Shown: positions 30,353-39,344, counted from the first letter of the stretch. The stretch is 64,000 nucleotides of DNA from Flavobacteriales bacterium (GCA_947500875.1 CANMUN010000004.1:19455-83454), one strand, 5' to 3'. A program made the numbers and translations. The notes: generated from the letters alone by a model not told the origin.

Positions 30353-31617
30353 AACGAGGCTTGGTGTGGTTTACGGAGGATTTAAGGGTGGATGATAATG
30401 AAACCTTGCTTAAAGCCATTGAAGAAAACGATGAAATCGTCCCTGTTTTTTTCTTAAAATCGTTCGCCGATCAACCGCAATTTTCGATCCTGCGAAGAGG
30501 CCTGGCTCGCGAAAAATTCATCCGGGATTCCCTGTTGAATTTGCAGAAGAAGTTCATCGACCGTGGAGGAACCTTGTTGGTGGTAGATGGAGTTCCCCAA
30601 GCCGAATTACCTAGGTTGTGCGTCGAATACCAAATCCGCAAGGTTTACACCAAGAAACAAGTAGGAAGCGAAGAGAAAATGCTCCAAACGGAAATTAAAC
30701 AACAGCTGTTAAAACTTGGGGTTGATTTTCAAACCTATTCAACCAGTACTTTATACCACCCCGATGATTTGCCATTCAGCGTACGGGATATTCCCATGCT
30801 TTTCACCAAGTTTCGAAAATTAGCCGAAAAGGAATCCAAGGTACGCGCTCCTTTTGACGCACCTCAGCGCATTGTTACCCCTCAACTTGAAGTCTTGCCT
30901 CTGGAAGTGGAGGAATGCTCAACACCCGAATGGATGATCGGAGGGGAGGATGCTGCCCTGGAACGCCTTAACGAGTTCGTTTGGGAAACACAATCCATTC
31001 GTACCTACAAAGCAACACGGGATCAATTGACTGGGTTGAATTTTTCATCGAAACTCTCGGCATGGTTAAGCCAAGGGTGTATATCCCCAAGACGCATTTA
31101 TAGCGAAATTAAGCGGTATGAACTCGAGTTCGTTTCCAATGAATCCACCTATTGGGTCATTTTTGAATTATTGTGGCGCGATTTTTTTCGCTTCAGTTTC
31201 AAGAAGCATCCTAAAGCCTATTTCCTATTAAACGGCCTTGGACAACAGGCGCTTTACACGCAATTTGATCCAAGCAAATTTGAAGCATGGACCCAAGGTA
31301 AAACGAGTGAATCCTTGATTAATGCAGGAATGAATGAACTTCGAGTAAGCGGTTTCGTTTCAAACCGCATGCGACAGATTTTGGCCAGTTATTGGGTGTT
31401 TGGTTTACAACAAGATTGGCGCTACGGCGCGGCGTGGTTTGAACATTGTTTGGTAGACTATGACGTAGCTTCGAATTGGGGGAATTGGGCCTATATTGCT
31501 GGGGTGGGAAACGACAACCGAGGAGGACGAGAATTCAACATCGAAAAGCAAACGCAGTTGTTCGATAAGGATGGGGAGTACCGCAGGACTTGGGGAGAGT
31601 TTTCTAAGGGAGTGTAA
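30349..31617 (+). CDS. Cryptochrome/photolyase of the DASH family
   Basis: A 422-residue protein with [20 protein letters not shown] at the N-terminus and a C-terminal block NWGNWAYIAGVGNDNRGGRE followed by FNIEKQTQLFDKDGEYRRTW, the hallmark of CRY-DASH. Known members repair dimers in single-stranded DNA and may act in light sensing. It is shorter than many family members but both domains are complete. It is the last gene of the photolyase operon and overlaps the previous one by 4 bases. Confidence 0.94.
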   Translation: MKRGLVWFTEDLRVDDNETLLKAIEENDEIVPVFFLKSFADQPQFSILRRGLAREKFIRDSLLNLQKKFIDRGGTLLVVDGVPQAELPRLCVEYQIRKVYTKKQVGSEEKMLQTEIKQQLLKLGVDFQTYSTSTLYHPDDLPFSVRDIPMLFTKFRKLAEKESKVRAPFDAPQRIVTPQLEVLPLEVEECSTPEWMIGGEDAALERLNEFVWETQSIRTYKATRDQLTGLNFSSKLSAWLSQGCISPRRIYSEIKRYELEFVSNESTYWVIFELLWRDFFRFSFKKHPKAYFLLNGLGQQALYTQFDPSKFEAWTQGKTSESLINAGMNELRVSGFVSNRMRQILASYWVFGLQQDWRYGAAWFEHCLVDYDVASNWGNWAYIAGVGNDNRGGREFNIEKQTQLFDKDGEYRRTWGEFSKGV

Positions 31618-31656
31618 CCAATTTGCACTTGAGGATTACCTTGATAAATCTACCTC

Positions 31657-32247
31657 ATGCGTTTCTTTTTGTTTGCTCTTAGCGTCTCTCTAATGCACTG
31701 CACAATAGCTCAAATGTACCTGCGCAAAAAACAGAACATTGGCTTCTACACCGGCGGAACGTTTAAAGACGCTCAGTTCAACACGCTTTCCGTGGGTATA
31801 ACGCGCTCCATGCTGCGGTATTTTGAGCCGGAAATTGGCCTGCGCGCCACCCTTCCTCTCAAAGCGCCTTCCAATAACACCGAATTGCACAACGTGTACC
31901 TCTCCGCTGGTCTTAACCTGCGTAAATCACTTTTTAAGATCAATGAGCGAAAAGTAGGGCGGTCTTGTCGTGGGGAAATCATTGAGATCTTCGCTGCGCC
32001 GGAATACCATCTACTGGTAAAAAGCCAAACGGACCGTTACGATGTTGGGCAATTTTCCCTCCGAGCAGGCCTTGGTTTGTTCCATTATCAAACTGGTAAC
32101 TCCAAGCGAAGCGCTTCATGGAATATGAAGGCTCAATTCTATTACCGCTACGTTCCGGGACCAATTACGAATACTATGTCAATTAAAAACGAATTTGGAA
32201 TACAATTGCGAATTTTCAAATTCAAAACCTATGATTTTGTAAAGTAA
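31657..32247 (+). CDS. Predicted outer-membrane beta-barrel protein
   Basis: A 196-residue protein with a signal peptide (FFLFALSVSLMHCTIAQ) and alternating strands rich in Tyr, Phe and Gly (LSVGITRSMLRYFEPEIGLR, FSLRAGLGLFHYQTGNS, FYYRYVPGPI) that suggest a small beta-barrel. No known family is recognised. It lies 39 bases after the CRY-DASH gene on the same strand and could be read through from that operon; it converges on the SIMPL gene with no gap. Confidence 0.7.
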   Translation: MRFFLFALSVSLMHCTIAQMYLRKKQNIGFYTGGTFKDAQFNTLSVGITRSMLRYFEPEIGLRATLPLKAPSNNTELHNVYLSAGLNLRKSLFKINERKVGRSCRGEIIEIFAAPEYHLLVKSQTDRYDVGQFSLRAGLGLFHYQTGNSKRSASWNMKAQFYYRYVPGPITNTMSIKNEFGIQLRIFKFKTYDFVK

Positions 32248-32988
32248 TCAATCCACCTCGTACTCCAACCGAATGGTGATGTGGGCGGTTTTTCTGCGAG
32301 ATGAGGTGTTAAAACTGCCTCCCCAAGCGTAATCTTCAGAACTGTTCTCCGCGGTAATTTGAAACACTCCCATATCGGCTTGTTGCAAATCTCCCAAACT
32401 TCCGCCTCCATTCTCTGCGATTTTTTCCGCCCTCTTGCGAGCATCACTCGTGGCCTTTTCAATCATTTTTAACTTTAAATCGGCCATCTTTGTGTAATAA
32501 TATTCAGGAGCCTGAGAATTCAGTTCAATGCCTGCATTGATCAATTCGGACACTTGCCGCGAAACGCGGTCCACCAAATCAACATTTTTAGACTGCACTT
32601 TGATGTTCTGCGTAATGCTGTAACCGTTGAAATTGGTAGAAATTAAATTTCCTTGGTCGTCGTAATCGTAGCTGTACTGCTTTTCAATGTTCGCTGCCTC
32701 GATGATGATGTCTTTTTCGGCGACGCCCTTTGTTTTGAGGTAATTTTTTAAGGCTTTTAAATCTTGGTTTAACGAAGTATACGCCGATTTTAACTCATAA
32801 TCGTTCCGGCTGAATGAAGCATTCCAAACGATGAGGTCGGAATCAAAACTTTCTTCGCCCATACCAACCACCTTAATTTTTGGATCGGCTTTGCCTTTGG
32901 AAAGATACGACCTTCCTAATACCATTCCTGTTGCAATAACCGCGATGCAAATCATAATGATACCTGCATTTTTCTTTAAAAATTCCAT
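32248..32988 (-). CDS. SIMPL domain (DUF541) membrane-anchored protein
   Basis: A 246-residue protein with an N-terminal membrane segment (NAGIIMICIAVIATGMVLG) and a SIMPL domain over most of the rest (KIKVVGMGEESFDSDLIVWN, NVDLVDRVSRQVSELINAGI, SDARKRAEKIAENGGGSLGD). Members of this family sit in the periplasm and outer envelope; the biochemical role is not established. A promoter element lies 10 bases upstream, within the gap to the PKD gene. Confidence 0.9.
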   Translation of the reverse strand: MEFLKKNAGIIMICIAVIATGMVLGRSYLSKGKADPKIKVVGMGEESFDSDLIVWNASFSRNDYELKSAYTSLNQDLKALKNYLKTKGVAEKDIIIEAANIEKQYSYDYDDQGNLISTNFNGYSITQNIKVQSKNVDLVDRVSRQVSELINAGIELNSQAPEYYYTKMADLKLKMIEKATSDARKRAEKIAENGGGSLGDLQQADMGVFQITAENSSEDYAWGGSFNTSSRRKTAHITIRLEYEVD

Positions 32989-32998
32989 GTTTTTTTTC

Positions 32999-33006
32999 CA
33001 AACTTA
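32999..33006 (-). promoter_or_regulatory. Promoter -7 element for the SIMPL gene
   Basis: On the minus strand the sequence reads TAAGTTTG, an exact TAnnTTTG match, 10 bases before the ATG. It makes the SIMPL gene independent of the large upstream gene. Confidence 0.6.
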
Positions 33007-33013
33007 TCGATTT

Positions 33014-35809
33014 TTAACGAATAACTACGATGTGTCCTGTTACACGTTCTTTTTTCGCAGTGGACTTATAACCGAAAGTTACTTCGTAAATGTAAACATC
33101 GTCTTGTACAGGCATCCCTTGACTTCCAAAGGTTCCGTCCCACCCTACTTGCGGGTTATAGCTTTCCCAGATGATTTCTCCCCATCGGTTATAGATGATT
33201 GCACGATAGTTTTGCGGGTCGTTGACATCGCTGAATACCGGTTTCCAAACATTGTTGAACTGGTTGCCATCAGGAGTAAAGGCATTGGGGATGTAGTAAG
33301 CCAATTCATCGCTTACTTCGATTTCTTGAAATGCCGTGTCAGAGCATCCATAAGCATTCGTGGCGATTAAGCTAATAACGTAATTGCCACCTTCTATCAT
33401 TGGGAATTCATGGTATGGTTGCTCCTCGTTGGACAACGAGCTTCCATCGCCAAAGTCCCATACATAACTGTTCGCACCTTGGCTTTGATTCGAAAAAGTA
33501 GCGCCGTTGTATACGGTGGTAAGGTTCTGACCGAGAATGTTAAATGTTGCTACTGGTAATGGAAAGGTGCAAACAGCATTTGCTTGCGACATGCTGTAGG
33601 TACACCCCAGAGAGGTCATAACGGTAAATTGTGCATCGTAACAACCTACGTGATTAAACCAAACTACGCTTGAATCTCCGTTGGCCATTGCTCCGTTGCT
33701 GAAGTTCCAGGTGTAATCAACGAACGCATTCCCTGTGGCTTGGCTAATCAGTTGCACTTCGAGTGGAGCGCATCCGCTGGAGGGCAAAATATCAAACGAA
33801 AGGTGCGGTATAGAATCAATACCGATATGCAGGCTGTCGCTTTGTTGACACCCGTTGTTGTCGGTTCCAATGACCAACAAGTCCAAATTATTATGAATAG
33901 TTAGCTGGCTATTATTCGCACTAAGGTTGGACCATTGATAAGAAGAAGCTCCTGTGGCATGTAAATAAACCGAATTTCCAGAACAGACCACGGTATCATT
34001 TCCTGCATTTACCGCGGGTAGTGCAAATACAGTTAGGATCAATGTATCCGTGGAAGTACAACCGTTTTGGTCAGCCCCATGCACCACGTAAACAGTATTT
34101 CCAACATTCGGACTGACCCATTGTCCGGTTTGTAGGCCGTTTTCCCACCAAACTCCCGCAAAGGCATAGGCCTGAAGCGCAACGCTATCGCCGAAACAAA
34201 AGGATTCGTTGGCCATCGCTTGAACCGAGTCTATCGTGAAAATACCCAAGTACAAACTGTCGCTTGCAATGCAATTCAAGCTGTCGGTGCCCACAACCGT
34301 AAGCCATTGATTGCTTAAAGGTTGATAGCTTTGTTGTTGGGAAAGGCCATTTTCCCATTGGTAATTAATTCCTCCAGTGGCAAGAAGTATCGCTGAATTA
34401 CCTGGGCATAAGTTTGTATCGTTTCCTGCGTTTATGGAGGGCAATGGGTAAATGGTTAGGGGGCTTATGAGCGTATCTGAACAACCGTTATTGCCAACTT
34501 CGATTAATGTTACTGAATAAGTTCCCGGTAAAGCATAGGTGTGGGTTACGGTCATGCCCCCAAGGCTCGGCGTACCATCGCCGAAATTCCAAGTAGCTCC
34601 TTGAATACCCGAAGCTGAGGATAAACCAAAGATGGTTTGTTGATGAATGCACGGAGCGTCAAAAATGGGGGCCAAATGGGGAGCTGCTAAAACGGATACC
34701 GTTTGAATACTTGTATCGATGCAACCATTCGAGCTTTGAGAAATCATCATTACTTGGTGATTGCCGGGACCATTGAATTGCACCAAAGCTTGGGATGGGT
34801 TTTGTGATACCACATTTCCTGTCGTCAAATGCCATGTATTGCTTATACTTACGCCTGGATTTGCCGAAGTTATGGTCGCAGTGGATTGTAAAGCAATTAA
34901 AGCGTTTTCACATCCCGCGCCGTAAGTGAAACTGGATTGAACAAGGGTCGGAGTGGCCGTTACATTCAATTCCACCGTACAAGAACCCTGGTTAGAAAAA
35001 GTGGTCATGGAGCAAGTGTAGACTTGGTTTACATTCGGGTTTGCAATGCTCACTTGTTGACCGGTTAAATTTCCTGGATGCCAAACATAGGATTGAAACC
35101 CGCTCGGTGCAGTTAATACAAGCGGCTGATTACCACCGCAATAGTTGACGTTAATAGCCATGGCCATGCATTCAGCGGCTAAATAAGCGTACCCGAAATG
35201 AGCACCTTGAGCACAATCCCAAGTTGTAAACTCTATTTGAATGTTTTGACCCATATACGGCGATAAATCAACGCCCACTGTAGTCCAAGGAAGCCAGGTT
35301 TTTCCTGCACAGGTTTGAAAATTCTGCCCGGGTTGCCCTCCATATACGGTGTAGGTGCCGCATCCGCCTCCAACCGGTAGGCCCAAGGCGTTCAGTATTT
35401 TTGCTTGAAATTTCGGTTGTTGGGCGGGAACATGTCCTGGATTTTCTAGTATCACCGCGTATTTATAAACGAACAAATCGCTTTGCGGTGTTACGTTAAT
35501 GCTGTACACGATTTTCTCCGCTTGAGCTCCCGTTTGTGGGTTACCGAGTTTAATGGATTTCGAGTGTCCGGGAGGGATTAAGGGAAGTTGGTTACAGGTG
35601 TAAGGATCCGTTCCTTGCTGCGAAATAATGGTGTGTCGACCATTGACGATGCCGAAGTTTGCCCCAGGAGCAGCGTAAGTGCCTGTGTATCCTGTCCAAT
35701 TGGAAAACGTGTTCAAGGATAAATCAACGTTAGGACAACCGTTGTTTTGGGAGAAAAAGACAAAACGTAACAGTAACGCCAATAGGGCGAAAAGAGATTT
35801 GTAGCTCAT
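33014..35809 (-). CDS. Large PKD-domain surface protein with T9SS type B (gliding-motility-type) C-terminus
   Basis: A 931-residue protein. It has a signal peptide (LFALLALLLRFVFFSQ), a lectin-like N-terminal region of about 200 residues (NTFSNWTGY, then TWLPWTTVGVDLSPYMGQNI), and a run of PKD/Ig-like modules (ATWNFGDGTP, VTHTYALPGTYSVTLIEVG; a second PKD near 800 with YVWDFGDGSS). The last 90 residues are a T9SS type B domain: YIPNAFTPDGNQFNNVWKP, IYNRWGEIIWES, WDGTFGSQG. Type B cargo is exported to the surface by the type IX system. The repeats of INAGNDT and NAGNDTVV hint at tandem module duplication. A role in adhesion is inferred. Confidence 0.92.
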   Translation of the reverse strand: MSYKSLFALLALLLRFVFFSQNNGCPNVDLSLNTFSNWTGYTGTYAAPGANFGIVNGRHTIISQQGTDPYTCNQLPLIPPGHSKSIKLGNPQTGAQAEKIVYSINVTPQSDLFVYKYAVILENPGHVPAQQPKFQAKILNALGLPVGGGCGTYTVYGGQPGQNFQTCAGKTWLPWTTVGVDLSPYMGQNIQIEFTTWDCAQGAHFGYAYLAAECMAMAINVNYCGGNQPLVLTAPSGFQSYVWHPGNLTGQQVSIANPNVNQVYTCSMTTFSNQGSCTVELNVTATPTLVQSSFTYGAGCENALIALQSTATITSANPGVSISNTWHLTTGNVVSQNPSQALVQFNGPGNHQVMMISQSSNGCIDTSIQTVSVLAAPHLAPIFDAPCIHQQTIFGLSSASGIQGATWNFGDGTPSLGGMTVTHTYALPGTYSVTLIEVGNNGCSDTLISPLTIYPLPSINAGNDTNLCPGNSAILLATGGINYQWENGLSQQQSYQPLSNQWLTVVGTDSLNCIASDSLYLGIFTIDSVQAMANESFCFGDSVALQAYAFAGVWWENGLQTGQWVSPNVGNTVYVVHGADQNGCTSTDTLILTVFALPAVNAGNDTVVCSGNSVYLHATGASSYQWSNLSANNSQLTIHNNLDLLVIGTDNNGCQQSDSLHIGIDSIPHLSFDILPSSGCAPLEVQLISQATGNAFVDYTWNFSNGAMANGDSSVVWFNHVGCYDAQFTVMTSLGCTYSMSQANAVCTFPLPVATFNILGQNLTTVYNGATFSNQSQGANSYVWDFGDGSSLSNEEQPYHEFPMIEGGNYVISLIATNAYGCSDTAFQEIEVSDELAYYIPNAFTPDGNQFNNVWKPVFSDVNDPQNYRAIIYNRWGEIIWESYNPQVGWDGTFGSQGMPVQDDVYIYEVTFGYKSTAKKERVTGHIVVIR

Positions 35810-35992
35810 AAATGTCAGGGTTAAGGTGTGATGTGGTCCAAAACGATCAGCCTCCTACGTTTCGTATAAGCCGTTGAAAAGTTCATGATTTCAACTATTG
35901 GAATCAATAAAAACGAGATTGGGCAACCCAAACGACCAATCGTGCGTTTTGTGAACAAAATTTCTTATTTTCGAACAATAATTACAAGCAAC

Positions 35993-36358
35993 ATGAAAAA
36001 AGTATTCTTTTCGTTTTTATTCATCATGGCGTTCTCTGCAGGAGTCAATGCACAAGTTTATGCGGTTGCCGCCTCCAAAACGGAGTATGCTACTCAAAAG
36101 GCCAACGGTGTAATAACCTTTCGATTTGGGGCTGATGTTTTGCCAGAAACAATCATTGCTAGTGGCGAGAATTTTACCGAGAATTTTACGACATCCTTTG
36201 ATGCTACAACCTATGTTGGCACTTTCACCATGAAAGAAAACACCGAATTGAACCGCCTTATGTTGGGGCGTTTGTTGATCATGTGTGGGGTTGAAGTCGT
36301 TGAGTTTGAAGGAAACCAACTTCCGGTTTATCAGTTTTCCAACGAACAATTAAAGTAA
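35993..36358 (+). CDS. Small secreted protein of unknown function
   Basis: A 121-residue protein with a clear signal peptide (MKKVFFSFLFIMAFSAGVNA). The mature part of about 100 residues has no family I recognise; the segment FTENFTTSFDATTYVGTFTM looks like beta structure. The start was moved 36 codons into the longest frame because the signal peptide begins there; TATTTTCG at 35966-35973 is a near match to a promoter -7 element. It lies 19 bases before the ADA-NADAR gene on the same strand and may be co-transcribed with it. Confidence 0.72.
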   Translation: MKKVFFSFLFIMAFSAGVNAQVYAVAASKTEYATQKANGVITFRFGADVLPETIIASGENFTENFTTSFDATTYVGTFTMKENTELNRLMLGRLLIMCGVEVVEFEGNQLPVYQFSNEQLK

Positions 36359-36377
36359 GCGAAAGCCGGATCGGCGC

Positions 36378-37886
36378 ATGATAAATTTTACGTTTCCGAA
36401 GGTGGAGCTTCACCTTCACATTGATTGCTCGCTCAGTTTTAATTTTGTTTCCAAAGTACTTCCTAGAATTTCTCGCGAAGAATACGAGCGCGTTTATAAT
36501 ACACCCGTTGATTGCTGTTCCCTCAACGATTATTTGGCTTGTGCGAAGGCAGCAATAGCCTTGATGCAAACCCGAGAGCAAATTTTCGATGCAACGTTGG
36601 ATGTTATTCATCAGTTGGAACAAGACCATGTCATCTATGGCGAATTGAGATTCGCTCCGCTTCAACATCTTGAAAACGGATTAACCCCAGAGGAAGTGGT
36701 GGAAGCCAGCATTGACGCAGTGAAATCCTACCAAGGGCCCGTCAAGGTAAATTTAATTCTATGTACCCTTCGACATTTTACCCGCGAACAAAGCGATTTA
36801 ACCGCAGATTTAGTCATTAAATACCACCAGCAAGGAGTAGTTGCCCTCGATTTAGCCGCGGATGAAGTGGGTTTTAATCTGGAAAATCATGCTGCTGCGT
36901 TTGAAAAAGTACGCCAGCATAAAATTCCTTGTACCGCGCATGCTGGAGAAGCCCGAGGGGCAGAATCTGTGATAGAAACCCTTTCCTTACTACAAACCAA
37001 ACGCATTGGCCATGGCATTCGCAGCGTTGAAGATCCTGCGTTGATGGAAAGGTTGAAAAGCGACCGAATACATTTGGAAATTTGTCCTACTAGCAACCAT
37101 ATAACGCAAGTTTATCCGAAGGGAGAAAATTACCCTATTGAAAAGCTTAAGCAGGCGAATGTTTCATTCGGTATCAATACCGACGGTCGAGCCATATCCA
37201 ATGTAACACTCGCCGACGAGTACGCTTGGTTGGTTCAAAACAAGGCTTGGACCATTGATGACATGTTTCAAGCAAACGTAGACGCCTTAAATGCTGCGTT
37301 TATTAGTGATGAAGAGCGAAGTGCCATGATGAATAAACTGCTTATGGGATTTCAATTCGCAGGACTTGGTCCCGAAACAAGGATTAATATCTATGCAGGT
37401 AATCGAGAGTTTATTGAACTAAGCAATTTTGCGAAACGACCATTTGACTATACGGGTGATGGCGAACCTGATTTTGATAGGGAAAAGTTTGGAGGGTTTT
37501 TTGAAACCGTTGAAGGGGCTTTTCAGGCACAAAAAGTGCGCTTTTTGGACCCTAATCTTTTCACGGAATCACCAAGGCATGATGCCGCTATGAGTCATAT
37601 AAGAAGGTTAAGGACCGCTACAGGTAGCCAAGCCAAAATTTGGGGGCAAGAAATTGAAGGACTCAATCGGGATGCTTGGAATGCTCATTCTTCACGAATT
37701 ATGATGTCTTTACTGATGCAATCTTTCCAACAAAATCCATATGCTTGCCGATTATTGCTTGCAACGGGTAATGCAACGCTTACCCATCATCAAAGAAATG
37801 AGGATGCTTGGAGTGTAAAATTCCCAAAACTACTCATGAAAGTGCGTGAAGAACTTCGGAGAACTCAAGATAATATTCAAAGTTAA
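36378..37886 (+). CDS. Adenosine deaminase fused to a C-terminal NADAR domain
   Basis: A 502-residue two-domain protein. Residues 1 to about 330 are adenosine deaminase: zinc His12 and His14 in ELHLHIDCS, HAGE at 188-191, GHG at 211-213, CPTSNH, and Asp269 in NTDGR where the mammalian enzyme has a DD pair. Residues 336 to 495 match the NADAR (YbiA-like) fold: INIYAGNREFIELSNFAKRP and FETVEGAFQAQKVRF with candidate catalytic Glu379, then RLLLATGNATLTHHQRNED. E. coli YbiA has FSNFAAWPI, SEHYFQAQKF and LLATAPAKLVEHTENDAYWG at equivalent places. YbiA cleaves the N-glycosidic bond of riboflavin intermediates and some NADARs reverse guanine ADP-ribosylation. The joint function is unknown. Confidence 0.93.
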   Translation: MINFTFPKVELHLHIDCSLSFNFVSKVLPRISREEYERVYNTPVDCCSLNDYLACAKAAIALMQTREQIFDATLDVIHQLEQDHVIYGELRFAPLQHLENGLTPEEVVEASIDAVKSYQGPVKVNLILCTLRHFTREQSDLTADLVIKYHQQGVVALDLAADEVGFNLENHAAAFEKVRQHKIPCTAHAGEARGAESVIETLSLLQTKRIGHGIRSVEDPALMERLKSDRIHLEICPTSNHITQVYPKGENYPIEKLKQANVSFGINTDGRAISNVTLADEYAWLVQNKAWTIDDMFQANVDALNAAFISDEERSAMMNKLLMGFQFAGLGPETRINIYAGNREFIELSNFAKRPFDYTGDGEPDFDREKFGGFFETVEGAFQAQKVRFLDPNLFTESPRHDAAMSHIRRLRTATGSQAKIWGQEIEGLNRDAWNAHSSRIMMSLLMQSFQQNPYACRLLLATGNATLTHHQRNEDAWSVKFPKLLMKVREELRRTQDNIQS

Positions 37887-37903
37887 AATCTGAAGTTAAA
37901 CAA

Positions 37904-38782
37904 TCACCGTCGCTTTAGGTTGAAGATCAACGATACCCCCAAACGGTAGTACGTATCTTTTTGATTCAGGTCTCCGCGCCGGCTACCGGGTGGAAAAAGT
38001 TCGGGACTTTTACTCGGATTCGAAAGGTAAAGGGCGGCAGGGTCCGTTAACACGCCTGCTTCAGGATAGAAGGTGGACACGTCGTCCATGTAATCTGTAA
38101 AAGTTTTAAAACAAGTAGCCTCAATGCCTATTCGAATTTGCTTCGTTAGTCCGAACCGCATTCCAAACCCCAAAGGCATAATAAAGGTGGCTTTTCCATA
38201 TTCTTGACCTTCCGTTTTAAGGGGTCTAAGTGCAACAAGGGTTCCGTTGTAATTAGCTTTTGGGTTGTAGGTGGCAAAACCCATACCCCCAAAAGTGTAC
38301 AATTGAAAATTCGAACCTTTTTGTCGGCTTCGGGAGGTGAGGCGGTAAAATTGACCGTTGAATTCTTGTGCCAGAAAAATAAACTCGAGGCGCTGGCTGA
38401 ATTCAAAGTTGTACGATTGAAAATACAAGTTTCGTGCATTGCGCCTCGGATTATCGGTGTAAGCGTCGCTGCCTTTCAGCTCAAAATAACTCACCTCGGT
38501 TTTGGTAGCAAAATACCGATTGAAACGAAACTTAAAAGCCGCTTGGACACCTTTTCCAGTAGCCTGCTTGTTCATGTCCTTAGTAGAATAATCCTTACCT
38601 TGTCCCGAAGCACCTCCGAGGTCACCGGTAAACTGGGTTGCACAAAAACCTACCTGCGCCTCTAATCGATTACTACTCCAATTCGCTCGATTGTTGAAAT
38701 TTTCCCATTTGAGACGTTGGGAAGCAATAGGGAGAGAAATAACCAGTAAAAAACAAAGTGCGACGCTTTTGTTTTGAAACAT
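37904..38782 (-). CDS. Outer-membrane beta-barrel family protein
   Basis: A 292-residue protein with signal peptide (VALCFLLVISLPIASQ) and beta-barrel-like strands (FKFRFNRYFATKTEVSYFE, FEFSQRLEFIFLAQEF, FGGMGFATYNPK). The pattern WSSNRLEAQVGFCATQFTGD resembles DUF6089-type outer-membrane proteins of Bacteroidota. It has no catalytic motif. It follows a 65-residue membrane protein gene after 10 bases on the minus strand. Confidence 0.82.
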   Translation of the reverse strand: MFQNKSVALCFLLVISLPIASQRLKWENFNNRANWSSNRLEAQVGFCATQFTGDLGGASGQGKDYSTKDMNKQATGKGVQAAFKFRFNRYFATKTEVSYFELKGSDAYTDNPRRNARNLYFQSYNFEFSQRLEFIFLAQEFNGQFYRLTSRSRQKGSNFQLYTFGGMGFATYNPKANYNGTLVALRPLKTEGQEYGKATFIMPLGFGMRFGLTKQIRIGIEATCFKTFTDYMDDVSTFYPEAGVLTDPAALYLSNPSKSPELFPPGSRRGDLNQKDTYYRLGVSLIFNLKRR

Positions 38783-38792
38783 AAGAAACAGG

Positions 38793-38990
38793 TTATTGAG
38801 GACTTCTTAAACTCACAAGGACTTGCGACAATAAACCGCCGACTGCCGCGCCAATAATCACCGGGATGAACATGCTCATTTTGCCGCCGGAACAACCAGC
38901 GATACACGGAGTGAGTTGATGATATAACGCACCTCCCATTCCTCCAATGATCCATCCAATAATTAACCAAAATTCGTTCGCCAATTTCAT
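38793..38990 (-). CDS. Small two-helix membrane protein
   Basis: A 65-residue protein with two hydrophobic glycine-rich segments (FWLIIGWIIGGMGGAL and SMFIPVIIGAAVGGLLSQVL) around a short CIAGCSGGK loop with a CxxxC pair. The pattern recalls DUF6132-type small membrane proteins, but I am not sure. The reading frame is contiguous with no other candidate on either strand and it sits 10 bases upstream of the barrel gene in the same direction. Confidence 0.6.
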   Translation of the reverse strand: MKLANEFWLIIGWIIGGMGGALYHQLTPCIAGCSGGKMSMFIPVIIGAAVGGLLSQVLVSLRSPQ

Positions 38991-39224
38991 TAAGCTAATT
39001 TATCCAAAATTAGTGAATAATTAAGGGCATTCAGCGGGTATTCCTGAAATGTAGATATCAACTTGAGCTTCAGGGTTAAAAAATCGATGTTGTGAAAATT
39101 TGATGAGCAAAACTGGATTACTTCGTGAACCAAAAAAAGTTTTTTCGCTATACAAACCAAAACCTGACGGCTTCACCGTTCAGGTCTTTTACCATTGAAC
39201 CTTTTCATGCAACCGATTAAAATG

Positions 39225-39256
39225 AAAAAAGCCCCGCATTGCATGCCAGGCTTTGG
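39225..39256 (-). terminator. Intrinsic terminator of tRNA-Leu
   Basis: On the minus strand AAAGCC pairs with GGCTTT and an inner GCAT pairs with ATGC, followed by a T-run at the left end (39225-39230). It lies 2 bases after the tRNA 3' end. Confidence 0.75.
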
Positions 39257-39258
39257 TT

Positions 39259-39344
39259 TGGTGCCCACGACTGGATTCGAACCAGCACACCTATTGGCAC
39301 CACCCCCTCAAGATGGCGTGTCTACCAATTTCACCACGTGGGCA
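39259..39344 (-). tRNA. tRNA-Leu (anticodon GAG)
   Basis: On the minus strand the sequence starts TGCCCACGTGGTGAAATTGG and ends TGGTTCGAATCCAGTC then GTGGGCACCA. The acceptor arm TGCCCAC pairs with GTGGGCA, CCA is encoded, the T-loop is GGTTCGAATCC and the anticodon loop is CTTGAGG with GAG in the middle. The long variable arm (GGTGCCAATAGGTGTGC region) fits a class II leucine tRNA. Its 5' end is 28 bases downstream of the MFS gene on the same strand. Confidence 0.95.

Noticed and set aside
38204..38665. 153-codon plus-strand frame
   Set aside because: It runs antisense to the outer-membrane barrel gene (37904-38782) and its product has no recognisable domain, whereas the minus strand frame has a signal peptide and barrel strands.
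39160..39190. Hairpin CCTGACGG / CCGTTCAGG downstream of tRNA-Leu
   Set aside because: It could be a second terminator in either direction, but the T-run is weak and the stronger one at 39225-39256 already ends the tRNA transcript.
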